DNA of 64,000 nt from Chaetoderma sp. LZ-2023a (taxonomy: Eukaryota; Mollusca; Caudofoveata; Chaetodermatida; Chaetodermatidae). Under the pieces are notes generated by a model. It searched no databases and was not told the DNA's origin. It saw only the letters and a program-made list of their open reading frames with translations. Positions 60,301 through 63,687 of the stretch are shown one piece after another (position 1 is the first letter of the stretch; every line of letters begins with the position of its first letter). The position numbers were made by a program, and so were the translations under genes. The stretch lies in NCBI GenBank assembly GCA_034401795.1, contig CM067369.1:87942506-88006505 (forward strand), written 5' to 3'.

Positions 60301-63300
60301 TAGCATGGATTAAATTGATCTCGTGATTCCCACATAAATGTAAACCAAGTGTAAACTTTGAATTTTATGCCATTCTCGCTGTTTTATTCACCTACGTAAC
60401 AAATTTCTGTTGTAAACCTGACATTCACCATTTGCAAAAGGGAAATCCTAAAGCTCACATCTGATTGGCTAAGACGGAATTACAGTAGGTCTACAGTCAC
60501 GTTCGACTAGCCAAAGATAATTAACCAGACATAAGAATTTTACAGTCGCATGCACCATTTTTGGCTGACAAATAATCAGCTACAGTTATCTATAGTTCAC
60601 CAGTTGAATACGCCCTAGATGTGTGCTTCCAGTAAATCTGGCTGTCTGATTGGTTATGATTCACGTTGAGAGCTATGTATTCTAGGATACGGCCAGATAT
60701 GGAACAAGCTAGTAACTGCGTTGAAATTTTCTAGCTTTTAAAAGGAATTCATCATCACCTCCACCGCCCAAGGCCAGTTAAAACTTGTTCAAGTGTTGAC
60801 ATTGGTCTGATAATAGAGGTGAATATACCACATTTCACCCTAAAAGCTTAAATATGTACTGTTGACCAGATTTTAACAAGAGGCCCAAGGGGCCTGTATC
60901 GCTCACCTGGACCATAGGCATTTCAACTACAATGGTCATTAACAATAAGTAGAAGCCTCTAACGAGTTGAGCATACTTATAACAAGAAGAGAGGCCATGT
61001 TTCTTTATGTATCAACTTCTCTTGAACAAACTTTTATGGCTCTTAGTCATCAATATCATATCTCTCAAATTCCGGCCCAATCCGTTCAGTGGCTCTGAAG
61101 ACAAAGTCGCTTTCATGAAAACCAGGCCATCCAAGATGGCCACTCAACCATTTGGCCAATCAAGTTCCCTTGAACAAACTTGGTTCAGCTCATGCCCTAA
61201 ATAATATTTTATGAGTTTTGAATCTTGCTCAAACAGTTTCGGCGAAGATTTTTAAAGACATTTCTAAAAATCGACCAAATTCCATGATGGCCGCATGGCA
61301 AATTGGCTGATCGGCTTCGTTTGACCAAACCTGAATCTCTATGCCCAAAGGATGCTTCCTGTTAAATATAATTGAAATCGGACCAGTAGTTCTCGAGAAG
61401 ACATTTTAAATTTCCCATTGCTTTAGCATGGGAGACTTTGGCGCGAAAATGATCCAAGATGGCTACCAAAGTGTTTATCTGACAGTTTCGAAAATTGCAA
61501 ATTTGAGATGAGAATACCCAAAAACATAAAATAAATCCAATATGGACACCAAACATGCTATATTTTGATTGGCCCATTGTGGCCAGGTTTTTGGACGGAG
61601 CAACTTCCCTTTAACAAACAAAATGGTCCTTAGTCCCTAATCATATCTGCCAAATTTCGGCCTTATCCCTTCAGCGGTTCTGTAGAAGTCGCTCTCGCTA
61701 CAACTAGGTCAACCAAGATGGCCGCCGAACCATTTGGTCAATCAAGTTCCCTTGAACAACCTTGGTTCAGCTCCTGGCCTAGATCATATTTCATGAGTTT
61801 TGTATCAATCCCCCAAGAGGTTTCAGAGATTTTTAGACGTTTCTAAAAATCGGCCAAAATACAAGACGGCTGCTGGCCCAATTGGCGAATCGACTTCGTT
61901 TGAACAAACTTGAATCTCTATGCCCTAGCGATGCTTCCTGCCAGATATAATTGAAATTCTGCCCAGTAGTTTTCGAGAAGACATTTTAAATTTCCCATTG
62001 CTTTAGCATGGGAGCTTTTGGCGAGAAAATGATCCAAGATGGCTACCAAACCGTTTATCCTAGTTTTTAAAATTGCAAACTTGAGTTCAGAATAGCCAAA
62101 AACAGATATAAAACCAATTTCGGCCTCAAAATCCATCAAATAAAAAAATCCAATATGGACGCCAAACACGCTACATTTTTATTGGCCCACGGCTGCCAGG
62201 TTTTTGGACGGATCAACTTCACTTGAAGAAACTTTAATGACCCTTCGTCCCTAATCATATCTGCCAAATTTCGGCCTGATCCCTTCAGTGGTTCTGGGGA
62301 AGTTGTTTTCGCTAAAACTAGGTCAACCAAGATGGCCGCTGAACCGTCTGACCAATCAAGTTCCCTTGAGTAAACTTGGTTCAGCTCTTGCCCTAGATCA
62401 TATTTCATGAGATTTGCATCAATCTCCTAAGTGGTTTCAGAAAAGATTTTTAAAGAAGTTTCTAAAAATCGGTCAAAATCCAAGATGGCCGCCAGCCAAA
62501 TTGCCCGATCGACTTCATTTGAGCAAACTTGAATCCTTATGCCCTAAGGATGCTTCCTACCAAATATAACTGAAATCGGCCCAGTTGTTCTTGAGAAGTC
62601 GTTTAAAGAAAAGGTTGACGGACGACGGACGTGGGCGCCACAATATAAGCTCATTTGGCCTTTCAGGCCAGGTGAGCTAATAATTAAATAGTTCAATATA
62701 AACGGATTATTTTGAAAGTAATTTGATGGACAGTTGTTGTCGCAGATACCAAAATCTTTCATACAATTTTTTTCAAAATAATCAGCTGGTCTTATTTTTG
62801 GGGTTACATTTAACGCATAGTTTGGCATAACAGCGTCTGTGGGTGTCGATTGTTGGACGACTAATGCTTACAAGCCCTGTGTATTATAGTGACACGCGTT
62901 TTGTGATTAGTGTTGAATGGATGTTATGATGAAAGGACACATTTGCGGCTTCCTAAATTCTGATATATCTACTTTGTAAGCATATTCATTCTCAATTTGG
63001 TTTGAACATGAATGATTTTGTCATCAAATCATGATGCGAGTTTATTATTACTGGCTGTTGTTAACCTTGTAATTATGTCATCAGATTAAAATCTGAACAG
63101 GGTATTCCGATTTATTATGCAGACCTGTCAATTTGTTGGAGTGCCAGAGAAATTGCTAAATTAATGATTACTGATAAAAATGCATGCCGCCCAAAAAAAT
63201 TATTTTAATTAGTCTCATAGGGGGTGGTTAAAAATGTATCAGATATATCTTTTCTTGCGCCTAATATTTTATAATTTCAGCCCATTATTTGCTAGAAAAC

Positions 63301-63636
63301 CACAATTTCAAATTAATATTTTTTATTGGCAACATTCTAATCTATTAATGAGCTGGACTGTATGACCTGAAATAGGCCATCAATCATATAGCTGGGATCG
63401 GGTGGGTACACCATTCTTGACTAGTATGCACTATGCACACTAAACAAGCTACAGCATCTGTACTGTATACCGTGCGTACTCCATCAATCTGTGAGAAATT
63501 AACAATTTTGTGCCAAAGCACATATTACGTACTACATAGTATACGTGTACATAAACTTATATAACTCACCCACCACAGTCCCATAAATTAAGCACCAAGT
63601 TACCAAGGAAACGCACATGTGAGTGTTCAACATCGA
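16981..63636 (-). CDS. RRAGA: RagA-type small GTPase (RRAGA/B orthologue), six exons, 5' end outside window
   Basis: Rag GTPases pair as RagA/B with RagC/D on the lysosome surface and recruit mTORC1 when amino acids are plentiful. Joining minus-strand exons 63570-63636, 43387-43609, 40342-40437, 39485-39607, 30270-30477 and 16981-17084 gives 821 coding bases. Every junction is GT-AG and every phase matches. The protein shows the G3 motif WDCGGQ split across the first junction, the G4-like HKMD, the stretch [18 protein letters not shown], and the C-terminal Roadblock-fold part with [20 protein letters not shown]. It ends with [14 protein letters not shown] and a short divergent tail before TGA. 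By comparison with animal RagA (about 313 residues), roughly the first 43 residues with the P-loop are missing and must lie right of 64000. No frameshift or stop is seen, so the gene looks functional. The coordinates are the genomic span, including introns. RagA versus a single ancestral RagA/B cannot be settled here. Confidence 0.95.
17234..18670. mobile_element. hAT-type non-autonomous transposon with 8-bp target duplication
   Basis: 1437 bases between TAGAGCTGGGCGGT and ACCACCCAGCTATA, inverted repeats of each other with few mismatches. Flanks are GCGTAACC (17226-17233) and GCGTAAAC (18671-18678), an 8-bp duplication with one change. Both ends carry 'ggtaccg' repeats. No transposase is encoded. 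It lies in the last RRAGA intron. Confidence 0.8.
18671..18864. other. spacer between two hAT-type elements
   Basis: The AT-rich interval ends in a short (AAG)n tract at 18838-18855; nothing else is seen. Confidence 0.4.
18865..19425. mobile_element. hAT-type MITE with perfect 8-bp target duplication
   Basis: 561 bases, starting TATGGCGGCAACGATT and ending AATCGTTGCAGCCCTA (inverse TAGGGCTGCAACGATT; 2 of 16 differ). Both flanks are GTTCATGG (18857-18864 and 19426-19433). Both subterminal regions have 'atcacgatac'. A TTAA MITE (19054-19264) is inserted. Confidence 0.85.
19054..19264. mobile_element. alpha-type TTAA MITE with near-perfect P1 palindrome
   Basis: Left ATAACCCTTTCACTGATG (TTAA mutated to ATAA); right CATTGAAAGGGTTAA. 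The core at about 19115-19205 has arms 'actggatgccattgctgcct' and 'aggcagcaatggcatccagt' around TTA. Nested in a hAT-type MITE. Confidence 0.75.
19714..20416 (-). pseudogene. Penelope-like C-terminal part: linker and GIY-YIG endonuclease
   Basis: 20416-20078 (112 codons) carries the linker with [15 protein letters not shown] and [13 protein letters not shown], a Cys/His cluster seen before the endonuclease in several Penelope clades. From about 20010 the GIY-YIG core reads [20 protein letters not shown], then a TGA, then [20 protein letters not shown] and a conserved end to 19714. The endonuclease makes the target nick in active relatives. Here it is interrupted. Confidence 0.8.
20442..21660 (-). 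pseudogene. Penelope-like reverse transcriptase
   Basis: The minus strand first gives [18 protein letters not shown] and [12 protein letters not shown] (about 21600-21430), the upstream block conserved in Penelope proteins. The RT core is open from 21161 to 20658 (167 codons) with [20 protein letters not shown] (motif A), [19 protein letters not shown] (motif B) and [12 protein letters not shown] (motif C, catalytic YIDD). Downstream pieces continue in other frames to 20442. At least two frame breaks lie between the blocks. This RT type is related to telomerase. Confidence 0.85.
22506..22910 (-). pseudogene. Penelope-like element, N-terminal region with internal duplication
   Basis: 134 open codons in which a roughly 41-residue block (SASCASI...[19 protein letters not shown]) occurs twice. 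At the DNA level the two copies are about 22672-22795 and 22796-22918, about 124 bases each, differing at a few positions. The function of this part is unknown. A short N-terminal extension before the RT is usual in Penelope-like elements, but I do not recognise these sequences. Confidence 0.55.
23040..23140. repeat. P1 palindrome
   Basis: 'ctgttgaatattatgaaact' and 'gtttcaaaatattcaacagg' flank 'tgctgccttaggcaaca'. Directly upstream of DIRS copy B. Confidence 0.65.
23200..23398. repeat. DIRS copy B left inverted terminal repeat
   Basis: Reverse-complement match to about 30007-30190 over roughly 185 bases, starting 'acttaccaccctgatacttt'. The outer 35-40 bases differ between the two ends, as usual in DIRS. 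Confidence 0.85.
23438..23540. repeat. DIRS copy B internal complementary region
   Basis: 'cgtatcagggtggtaagtat' to 'gatttcgtttatt' is the inverse of the left outer end; 'cacatcaagagaatacttac' to 'tttatgatat' is the inverse of the right outer end. The two are fused as in a circular junction. Confidence 0.88.
24150..25350 (-). pseudogene. DIRS copy B tyrosine recombinase, three stops
   Basis: Starts at 25350 in the -1 frame relative to the pol connector, overlapping its end. The SAM-like core-binding part has [14 protein letters not shown] and [14 protein letters not shown]. The catalytic part has [13 protein letters not shown] (first Arg), the HSVRG box (HxxR) and [15 protein letters not shown] (His/Trp and nucleophile Tyr). 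Stops occur after FAEWC, after DPSA and after ATGK; copies C and D lack the latter two. It is inactive. Confidence 0.8.
25335..25877 (-). pseudogene. DIRS copy B RNase H and connector, frameshifted by poly-G
   Basis: From the G tract (25848-25864) the true frame continues as [47 protein letters not shown] and [11 protein letters not shown]: the acidic residues of the RNase H fold. The first aspartate (YTDAS) lies on the other side of the tract, in a different frame. The connector ends at the stop near 25335. Confidence 0.8.
25351..27311 (-). pseudogene. DIRS copy B reverse transcriptase, several breaks
   Basis: Pieces at 27311-26751, 26925-26668 and 26613-26416, then the open frame from 26415. 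Motifs are [38 protein letters not shown] and [15 protein letters not shown] follows TGGW exactly as in copy A, and another TGA replaces the arginine after RVFT (CGA in copy A). The last piece passes into the RNase H start [10 protein letters not shown] before the poly-G tract moves it to another frame. Confidence 0.8.
27331..29091 (-). pseudogene. DIRS copy B gag-like protein in three frames
   Basis: 29091-28219 (290 codons) has the N-terminal Cys/His cluster [20 protein letters not shown] and runs to a poly-G tract near 28224-28236, where the frame is lost. 28030-27524 continues with the middle part ([20 protein letters not shown]). 27786-27331 has the conserved [20 protein letters not shown] block. 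In copy C the N-terminal and middle parts are joined in one frame, so the breaks are secondary. Confidence 0.7.
30007..30203. repeat. DIRS copy B right inverted terminal repeat
   Basis: Inverse of the left repeat, ending 'tactcttgatgtgaaa'. It is the 5' end of the element relative to its genes and so probably carries its promoter (inference). Confidence 0.85.
30270..30477 (-). CDS. RRAGA: RRAGA exon: C-terminal domain ([14 protein letters not shown] to DPSI)
   Basis: 208 bases: 69 codons plus one base of the next proline codon. The acceptor is ATTGATAG and the donor is GTAAGTAA. It covers most of the C-terminal domain, including [20 protein letters not shown] and [15 protein letters not shown]. 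The start [16 protein letters not shown] differs modestly from the vertebrate sequence. The upstream end of DIRS copy B lies only 66 bases past the donor. Confidence 0.96.
30478..30660. repeat. beta-type MITE remnant
   Basis: 'tgtccatgtgagatgg', 'atcactgaaatgactggctc' and 'aaaaatattcattttttg' at about 30545-30655 form the usual core. The TTAA ends are not found. Confidence 0.45.
30661..31300. other. no recognised feature
   Basis: AT-rich intron sequence with short opposed open frames only. Confidence 0.5.
31300..31440. repeat. beta-type MITE remnant cut by a gamma-type MITE
   Basis: 'atcacagaaatgactcgctt' and 'ggcagtcatttcagtgataa' form the palindromic core. 'ttggcctacaaatggtca' then stops at the TTAA of the next element, where other copies continue. 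Confidence 0.5.
31439..31651. mobile_element. gamma-type TTAA MITE, intact ends
   Basis: 213 bases: TTAAGTGTCTCGCTGC at the left and GCAGGCAGACAGTTAA at the right, inverse copies with TTAA on both sides. The core is P1, 'ctgaatattttgagaacaat' to 'attgttctcaaaatatttag', around GGCTTAGCC. Confidence 0.8.
31652..32039. other. no recognised feature
   Basis: A fragment with 'agtgatcttgacctcatgac' resembles H3 units loosely; nothing else is seen. Confidence 0.35.
32325..32420. repeat. DIRS copy C internal complementary region
   Basis: 'gtattagggaggtaagtatc' to 'gatttcgtttatt' and 'cacttcaagagtatacttac' are the inverses of the copy's own left and right outer ends. It carries the C-specific bases (cacttcaag, as in the right end cttgaagtg), so the ICR and ends have stayed matched within each family. 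Confidence 0.88.
32960..33581 (-). pseudogene. DIRS copy C recombinase catalytic part in two frames
   Basis: 33581-33336 holds [19 protein letters not shown] (first catalytic Arg). 33379-32960 holds the HSVRG box and [15 protein letters not shown] with the nucleophile tyrosine, ending [11 protein letters not shown] frameshift near 33365 separates them, and another near 33580 separates them from the N-terminal part. Tyrosine recombinase integrates the circular DIRS DNA. Confidence 0.85.
33571..34977 (-). CDS. DIRS copy C RNase H fused to recombinase N-terminal part
   Basis: 468 codons. RNase H occupies about residues 85-205: [55 protein letters not shown]. The connector [10 protein letters not shown] follows. 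The recombinase core-binding domain then has [17 protein letters not shown] and [16 protein letters not shown]. In B and D these two parts lie in different, overlapping frames; here an 11-base loss near 34140 puts them in one frame. The frame ends at 33571, just before the recombinase catalytic part. Confidence 0.85.
   Translation of the reverse strand: MQQSSCPGTGLSENAGIDGFSGTSHSSGGLTQAADTVISHDTMDPEYRFTGLKRGVLEPLIHHLQWWLKTENLLVGVMLTPPHPQLTMYTDASMEGLGACLEESTISGLWNLEQSKEHINLLELRAVVLDLELFLQKVQGKIVLIRSDNSTVVTYINRQGGTKSPSLCMMTWKLICWCLDHRITLKAVHIPGRLNLLADSLSRRMSVLPTEWQLNQCVADRLFDHWGKPNIDLFATKKNAKMTMYVSPIPDPSAFATDALAISWVGMYAYAFPPAILIPENQTGGVPSASDRPKLATPIMVYGSAGPSGLQSGSSASDGQYYLPGQEPSQQFVNVPIDCVDVVKESRIKEGFSEQAAMFMAKARRGSTSRAYNYKINRFAECCSKRCINPMDSSIQVVADFLCHLYDAYSLMPNSIAGYKSALMTVIPCLANRGSDEVNTLNTLIKGMGNLRPRNPPVIPSWSLSGAG
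34797..35780 (-). CDS. DIRS copy C reverse transcriptase
   Basis: 327 codons, uninterrupted. Fingers: [20 protein letters not shown]. Motif [21 protein letters not shown]. Motif [17 protein letters not shown] (usual LPFG changed to LLFG). Motif [16 protein letters not shown]. The thumb and connection follow to HSSG-like sequence before a one-base shift leads into the RNase H frame. It copies element RNA into DNA in active relatives. All catalytic aspartates are present here, and this is the best-preserved RT in the window. Confidence 0.88.
   Translation of the reverse strand: MQEWERLTQDCLVLRWFSVGYHPDWITGPPSRLSLVPVWTQIPRDPDQRLCIEEEINSLIHKEAIQPAQNCPVFYSTVFLVTKSTGGWRPILNLKPLNKFIDTPSFKMETVRSVLAGLEKGMWTASIDLKDAYFHIPIARGFRRFLRFVFQGRQWEFRVLLFGISTAPRVFTRVVLAMTAYLRRRNIAVHTYIDDWLLKAHNQESLSANLEIVLKTLTDLGWIINFQKSELTPSQKFVYLGMFFDLEIGYVYPTQERVQILISVIQSVCNSRHVLARVYLRMLGLMVSLEPVIPQAALRRRPIQLFLMTQWTQSTGSLDSSVECWSL
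35835..36428 (-). CDS. DIRS copy C gag-like protein, C-terminal part
   Basis: 197 codons with [20 protein letters not shown] and [20 protein letters not shown]. It ends in a proline- and arginine-rich tail. It is separated from the main gag frame by the poly-G tract and a further stop. Confidence 0.65.
   Translation of the reverse strand: MLLSANTALRDAEESSRASIAALSHVSQLQGVVAASALRQPSQVTVQRAIQDGINLALDCLTRSVTRSVRVRRTFALDNLCPSQDLYNRLLRMPMTGPGLFGGEGCRHLQETVTLVNNQRALWEQFEVLRRERVRAAPPACHPLQARGGGGQVRGQPPAQRRPRPRALRPAARGLQAAARAPWCARCRPWCARIWSW
36599..37717 (-). CDS. DIRS copy C gag-like protein, main part
   Basis: 372 codons. Homologous to copies A, B and D along its length: basic stretch [12 protein letters not shown], then [20 protein letters not shown], an acidic and serine-rich middle, [11 protein letters not shown], and [15 protein letters not shown] near the end. 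The Cys/His cluster ([20 protein letters not shown]) lies just upstream at about 37735-37845, separated by a TGA, so the present start at 37717 is probably not original. A poly-G tract at the 3' side ends the frame. Confidence 0.7.
   Translation of the reverse strand: MSEFLSLQTREKAPEEERKSKKEASGKKGKRKASSAMDMETFRIEMMGEMKRTIKDLVPELLHGMLPGPNLSLSSSSAPEQIIPASESVLFRDLSVFDHDSEVALLEGEIHGKNTGSRLAAPVVRGQVSLEPACLSGQDYPHPAGTSSSYGTSPGQSGLAFFANLESNLSGQEEEDYLLGSPSGAVAMDIDVRAPLAGNTGDIVHGTTHAGLVFTAQKVARAGSDGQFYCIPRLANGVASAGQGRGVANFPHAMPRRLLLVKPVSLACLFFQARMLSLACQAYQFLQPHTPVIAQEDDEGPHLVEHSQVATEEDWSDACQWLINVRPDLAVVQSASQRDQRPWLAGKPTVTAMPSLPLADHIVDALLVHMDV
38962..39244. other. no recognised feature
   Basis: Intron sequence; nothing assignable. 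Confidence 0.5.
39245..39352. repeat. (TAG)n microsatellite
   Basis: About 35 AGT units with two interruptions. The poly-threonine frame on the other strand is an artefact. Confidence 0.95.
39485..39607 (-). CDS. RRAGA: RRAGA exon: [16 protein letters not shown] to LLFERATFL
   Basis: 123 bases, 41 codons, phase 0 at both ends. The acceptor is TGCGCAG and the donor is CTA|GTAAGATT. It encodes the start of the C-terminal (Roadblock-like) domain used for pairing with RagC/D. The residues VIPNVE-type linker and [13 protein letters not shown] are as in other animals. The 9-kb intron that follows contains DIRS copy C. Confidence 0.95.
39608..40111. other. intron sequence with a P1 remnant
   Basis: 'ttcaaaatattcaacagtac' at about 39808-39830 is one P1 arm; the left arm is degraded. 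Otherwise unassigned. Confidence 0.4.
40112..40337. mobile_element. beta-type TTAA MITE at an RRAGA splice donor
   Basis: 226 bases: TTAACCCTTTAACCC at the left and GTTAAAGGGTTAA at the right, with TTAA on both sides. The core 'accactggaatgactggctc'/'gagccagtcactccagtgct' is palindromic. The right TTAA is at intron positions +5 to +8. Confidence 0.82.
40342..40437 (-). CDS. RRAGA: RRAGA exon: [12 protein letters not shown] to ETLYK
   Basis: 96 bases, 32 codons, phase 0 at both ends. The acceptor is TTCCACAG. The donor reads AAG|GTGATTAA, in which TTAA is the outer flank of a MITE (40112-40337), so the insertion begins at intron position +5. The encoded SIWDETLYK is a RagA signature linking the GTPase domain to the C-terminal domain. 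Confidence 0.95.
40438..40909. other. no recognised feature
   Basis: Intron sequence without assignable repeats. Confidence 0.5.
40910..41173. mobile_element. TTAA MITE consisting mostly of a 180-bp palindrome
   Basis: TTAACCCTTTAGTTGTC at the left. The arms 'gtcttgtggaatgtccattt' and 'aaatggacattccacaagac' are exact; the whole palindrome spans about 40931-41111. The right end merges with another beta remnant. Confidence 0.7.
41174..41382. mobile_element. delta-type TTAA MITE
   Basis: 209 bases: TTAACCCTTAGCACACTGAT at the left, ATCAGAGTGGTAAGGGTTAA at the right. The core has inverse 'aacaattttcgtggaagatg' and 'catcttacaccaaatttgtt'. A diverged sister lies near 16070-16270. Confidence 0.78.
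41383..41694. other. no recognised feature
   Basis: Intron sequence with 'agagagacagatggactgac', a phrase like the H1 tail, but no clear element. Confidence 0.4.
41695..43369 (+). mobile_element. H1 Helitron-like repeat, copy c
   Basis: CAAGAGGCCCAATGGGCCTG at the start, 'cttggccattctggccagg' and CTAA at the end. It contains a gamma-type MITE from 41916 (P1 core about 41980-42060) and a palindrome cluster at 42270-42390. It ends 16 bases from an RRAGA splice donor. Confidence 0.65.
43387..43609 (-). CDS. RRAGA: RRAGA exon: GTPase core (QEAFMENYF to QRDL)
   Basis: 223 bases, of which the first completes the glycine codon and the other 74 codons are open. The acceptor is TTTTTGCAG and the donor is GTAAGT. 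It holds [20 protein letters not shown] and the G4-like HKMD, and is nearly identical to vertebrate RagA over this stretch. Repeats crowd both sides: a TTAA-type MITE starts 13 bases upstream of the acceptor, and the hairpin end of a Helitron-like repeat lies about 16 bases past the donor. Confidence 0.97.
43623..43818. mobile_element. gamma-type TTAA MITE next to an RRAGA splice acceptor
   Basis: TTAACTATCGGACTGCTGC at 43623; right end 'cagcaaacagacagctaa'. Core 'ggtgaatattttgaaaacaa'/'ttgttttcaaaatattcacc'. It begins 13 bases upstream of the exon. Confidence 0.7.
43819..44494. other. intron sequence with P1 remnants
   Basis: 'ctgttgaatattttgtaact' at about 44100 with a decayed right arm, and 'actgttgaatattttgcaca' at 44448, a lone left arm interrupted by the next element. 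43930-44020 resembles 15470-15560. Confidence 0.45.
44495..44899. mobile_element. hAT-type MITE with 8-bp target duplication
   Basis: 405 bases: TACGGACAGTGGTTTTCCG at the left, CGGAAAATGACTGTCCCTA at the right. Flanks are ATTATAGT (44487-44494) and ATTTTAGT (44900-44907). The interior is rich in 'gaaacggaaa' and its inverse. Confidence 0.78.
45152..45371 (-). mobile_element. SINE-like retroposon with 16-bp target duplication
   Basis: 220 bases flanked by CAGCTAATTGTGGGAT at 45136-45151 and 45372-45387, identical. On the minus strand it begins CCCTGTAGGTGGGGATTAG, contains GTGTCGTAAGAGGCGACTAA, and ends in an AAG-rich tail. A long duplication plus a simple-repeat tail is the pattern of LINE-mobilised SINEs. 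I could not confirm tRNA-type A and B boxes. Confidence 0.75.
45425..45492 (+). repeat. repeat Y, left piece (interrupted by element X)
   Basis: 'ctattttcgaaaatgtacat' then 'cttctaatttgctataact'. The same sequence lies inverted at 51705-51778, where it runs without interruption into 'tatggaatgccaaagcgg'. Confidence 0.7.
45493..46357. mobile_element. element X: DNA element with about 145-bp inverted terminal repeats
   Basis: ACATCAGTTTAAGAGGTAT at the left and ATACCTCTTAAACTGATGT at the right. The arms (45493-45630 and 46215-46357) are about 85% alike by eye. The middle 580 bases have no gene. It splits repeat Y, whose right part resumes at 46364. The superfamily is uncertain. Confidence 0.7.
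46364..46566 (+). repeat. minisatellite M1 (22-bp unit), first block
   Basis: After 'atggaatgccaaagcgg' come about nine units of TTCAAGACTACAAATATA plus TATG, the last ones shortened. Related blocks lie at 46918-47012, 51024-51126 and (inverted) 51370-51690. The repetitive open frames here are artefacts. Confidence 0.85.
46567..48559. other. no recognised gene; one small M1 block
   Basis: M1 units recur at 46918-47012. A minus-strand frame of 87 codons at 47704-47441 has no domain I know. The rest is unassigned intron sequence. Confidence 0.4.
48560..48870 (+). repeat. minisatellite M2, about six units of 50-60 bp
   Basis: Unit: 'ataaatttattaagcacc' then 'taactgaaaattataaggtg' and 'catgtattt'. 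Each unit contains the inverse pair GCACCT / AGGTGC about 20 bases apart. Unit spacing and identity vary, suggesting age. Confidence 0.85.
48871..50665. other. no recognised gene
   Basis: The longest frame (49362-49063, minus, 99 codons) and others have no domain I recognise. GC content and texture differ slightly from the MITE-rich parts, and no repeat families from elsewhere are seen. Confidence 0.4.
50666..50902 (+). CDS. unidentified 78-codon open frame, possible coiled coil
   Basis: Starts [20 protein letters not shown], with heptad-like [20 protein letters not shown], so an amphipathic helix or short coiled coil is plausible. It ends in a low-complexity tail. Its position in an RRAGA intron, upstream of M1 units, and its length suggest a retroelement gag fragment or a chance frame. 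It contains a perfect 16-base inverted repeat (50720-50756). I do not recognise it. Confidence 0.25.
   Translation: MKSSVTMEDLDWEIQSITREITDLMDQLSLEERDISNLKSRFSDVERGLPRTVRHGDGMGVNNVTASPIPSLEAPLAH
51024..51126 (+). repeat. minisatellite M1 block
   Basis: 'attcaagactcaaaatatat' and 'gttcaagattgcatatatat' units with an AT run. Confidence 0.75.
51370..51778 (-). repeat. minisatellite M1 block and uninterrupted repeat Y, inverted
   Basis: M1 units on the minus strand (51370-51690), then 'ccgctttggcattccata' and the Y sequence to 'gaaaatagaccactttgtga'. It is the mirror image of 45425-46566 without element X. Confidence 0.75.
51779..52799. other. no recognised feature
   Basis: AT-rich intron sequence with short opposed frames (52068-52346, 52354-52118) and no domain. 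Confidence 0.5.
52800..54600 (-). pseudogene. decayed gene of an uncharacterised invertebrate repeat protein family
   Basis: Minus-strand fragments in several frames read, in order: [20 protein letters not shown] (about 54500), [14 protein letters not shown] (about 53980), [18 protein letters not shown] (about 53500), [15 protein letters not shown] followed by [14 protein letters not shown] (about 53330-53230), then [12 protein letters not shown] recall similar proteins with SNHEEADTR and HALTGCDSTS motifs as repeated, uncharacterised genes in many invertebrate genomes; their role is unknown to me. Many stops and shifts make this copy dead. DIRS copy D lies just beyond it. Confidence 0.5.
55012..55115. 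repeat. DIRS copy D internal complementary region
   Basis: 'gtatcagggtgataagtatc' to 'gatttcgtttatt' followed by 'cacatcaagagtatgcttac': inverse of the left and right outer ends, fused. Confidence 0.87.
55669..56931 (-). pseudogene. DIRS copy D tyrosine recombinase, one stop
   Basis: Two parts in the same frame, 56931-56563 and 56538-55669 (289 codons), separated by one TGA after KINRFAE. The catalytic part is complete: [14 protein letters not shown] with a small HV insertion from a duplicated 'acatgt', the HSVRG box, [15 protein letters not shown] with the tyrosine, and the end [11 protein letters not shown]. The start lies in the -1 frame relative to the pol connector (56921-56517), which it overlaps. 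It is the best-preserved recombinase catalytic domain in the window. Confidence 0.85.
56932..57657 (-). CDS. DIRS copy D RNase H
   Basis: 241 codons: [68 protein letters not shown], then [11 protein letters not shown]. All four acidic positions of the fold are present. A two-base loss near 56978 moves the end into another frame, and the connector resumes at 56921. Its upstream side is the deletion junction, so it has no reverse transcriptase attached. Confidence 0.8.
   Translation of the reverse strand: MEPVIPQAALCRWPIQLFLMTQWTQSTGFLDSKVSVLKPLIHHLQWWMKRENLLAGVTLSPPHPQLTMYTDASMEGWGACLEENKVSGLWNLNQSKEHINLLEMRAVVLAMEHFLEMVTGKSVLVRSDNTTVVTYINCQRGTKSPSLCMRTWKLLCWCLDHGISLKAVHIPGGLNLLADSLSKRMNILPSEWQLNPCVADRLFNHWGKPNIDLFAMNKNAKMTTYVSDSRSERYRNRCINY
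57671..58750 (-). pseudogene. DIRS copy D gag-like protein, fragmented
   Basis: 58750-58526 has the Cys/His cluster [20 protein letters not shown] and then a shift where about 22 bases present in A and B are missing. 58398-58144 and 57922-57671 continue in other frames to [13 protein letters not shown], which stops at the deletion junction. Confidence 0.7.
59842..60876. other. intron sequence with one orphan hAT-type end
   Basis: 'atagggctgggcaatattgg' at about 60105-60125, followed by 'cgcgatattacgatatat', looks like the left end of a hAT-type element. I found no matching right end. Otherwise unassigned. Confidence 0.4.
60877..62680 (+). mobile_element. H1 Helitron-like repeat, copy d, with tandem 0.6-kb units
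   Basis: CAAGAGGCCCAAGGGGCCTG at the start, 'tttggcctttcaggccaggt' and CTAA at the end. The block around 'caatcaagttcccttgaaca' to 'atttcatgag' occurs three times (about 61127, 61712, 62323). No coding capacity. Confidence 0.68.
62695..62795. repeat. P1-like palindrome, decayed
   Basis: 'ggattattttgaaagtaatt' and 'aatttttttcaaaataatca' arms around 'cagttgttgtcgca'. Confidence 0.5.
62796..63569. other. no recognised feature
   Basis: Intron sequence directly downstream of the first RRAGA exon in the window; nothing assignable. Confidence 0.5.
63570..63636 (-). CDS. RRAGA: RRAGA exon: switch region [12 protein letters not shown] to WDCGG
   Basis: 67 bases. The acceptor is TTTTCAG at 63637-63643 and the donor is GTGAGT from 63569 downwards. 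The first two bases complete an isoleucine codon, and the exon ends two bases into the second glycine codon of WDCGG. The next exon supplies the A that completes it. The encoded [19 protein letters not shown] matches the switch I to G3 part of RagA closely. The preceding P-loop exon was not found in 63637-64000. Confidence 0.94.
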
Positions 63637-63687
63637 CTGAAAACCAAATAGACACATTATTTTAGTGATACAACATTATACAATCAA

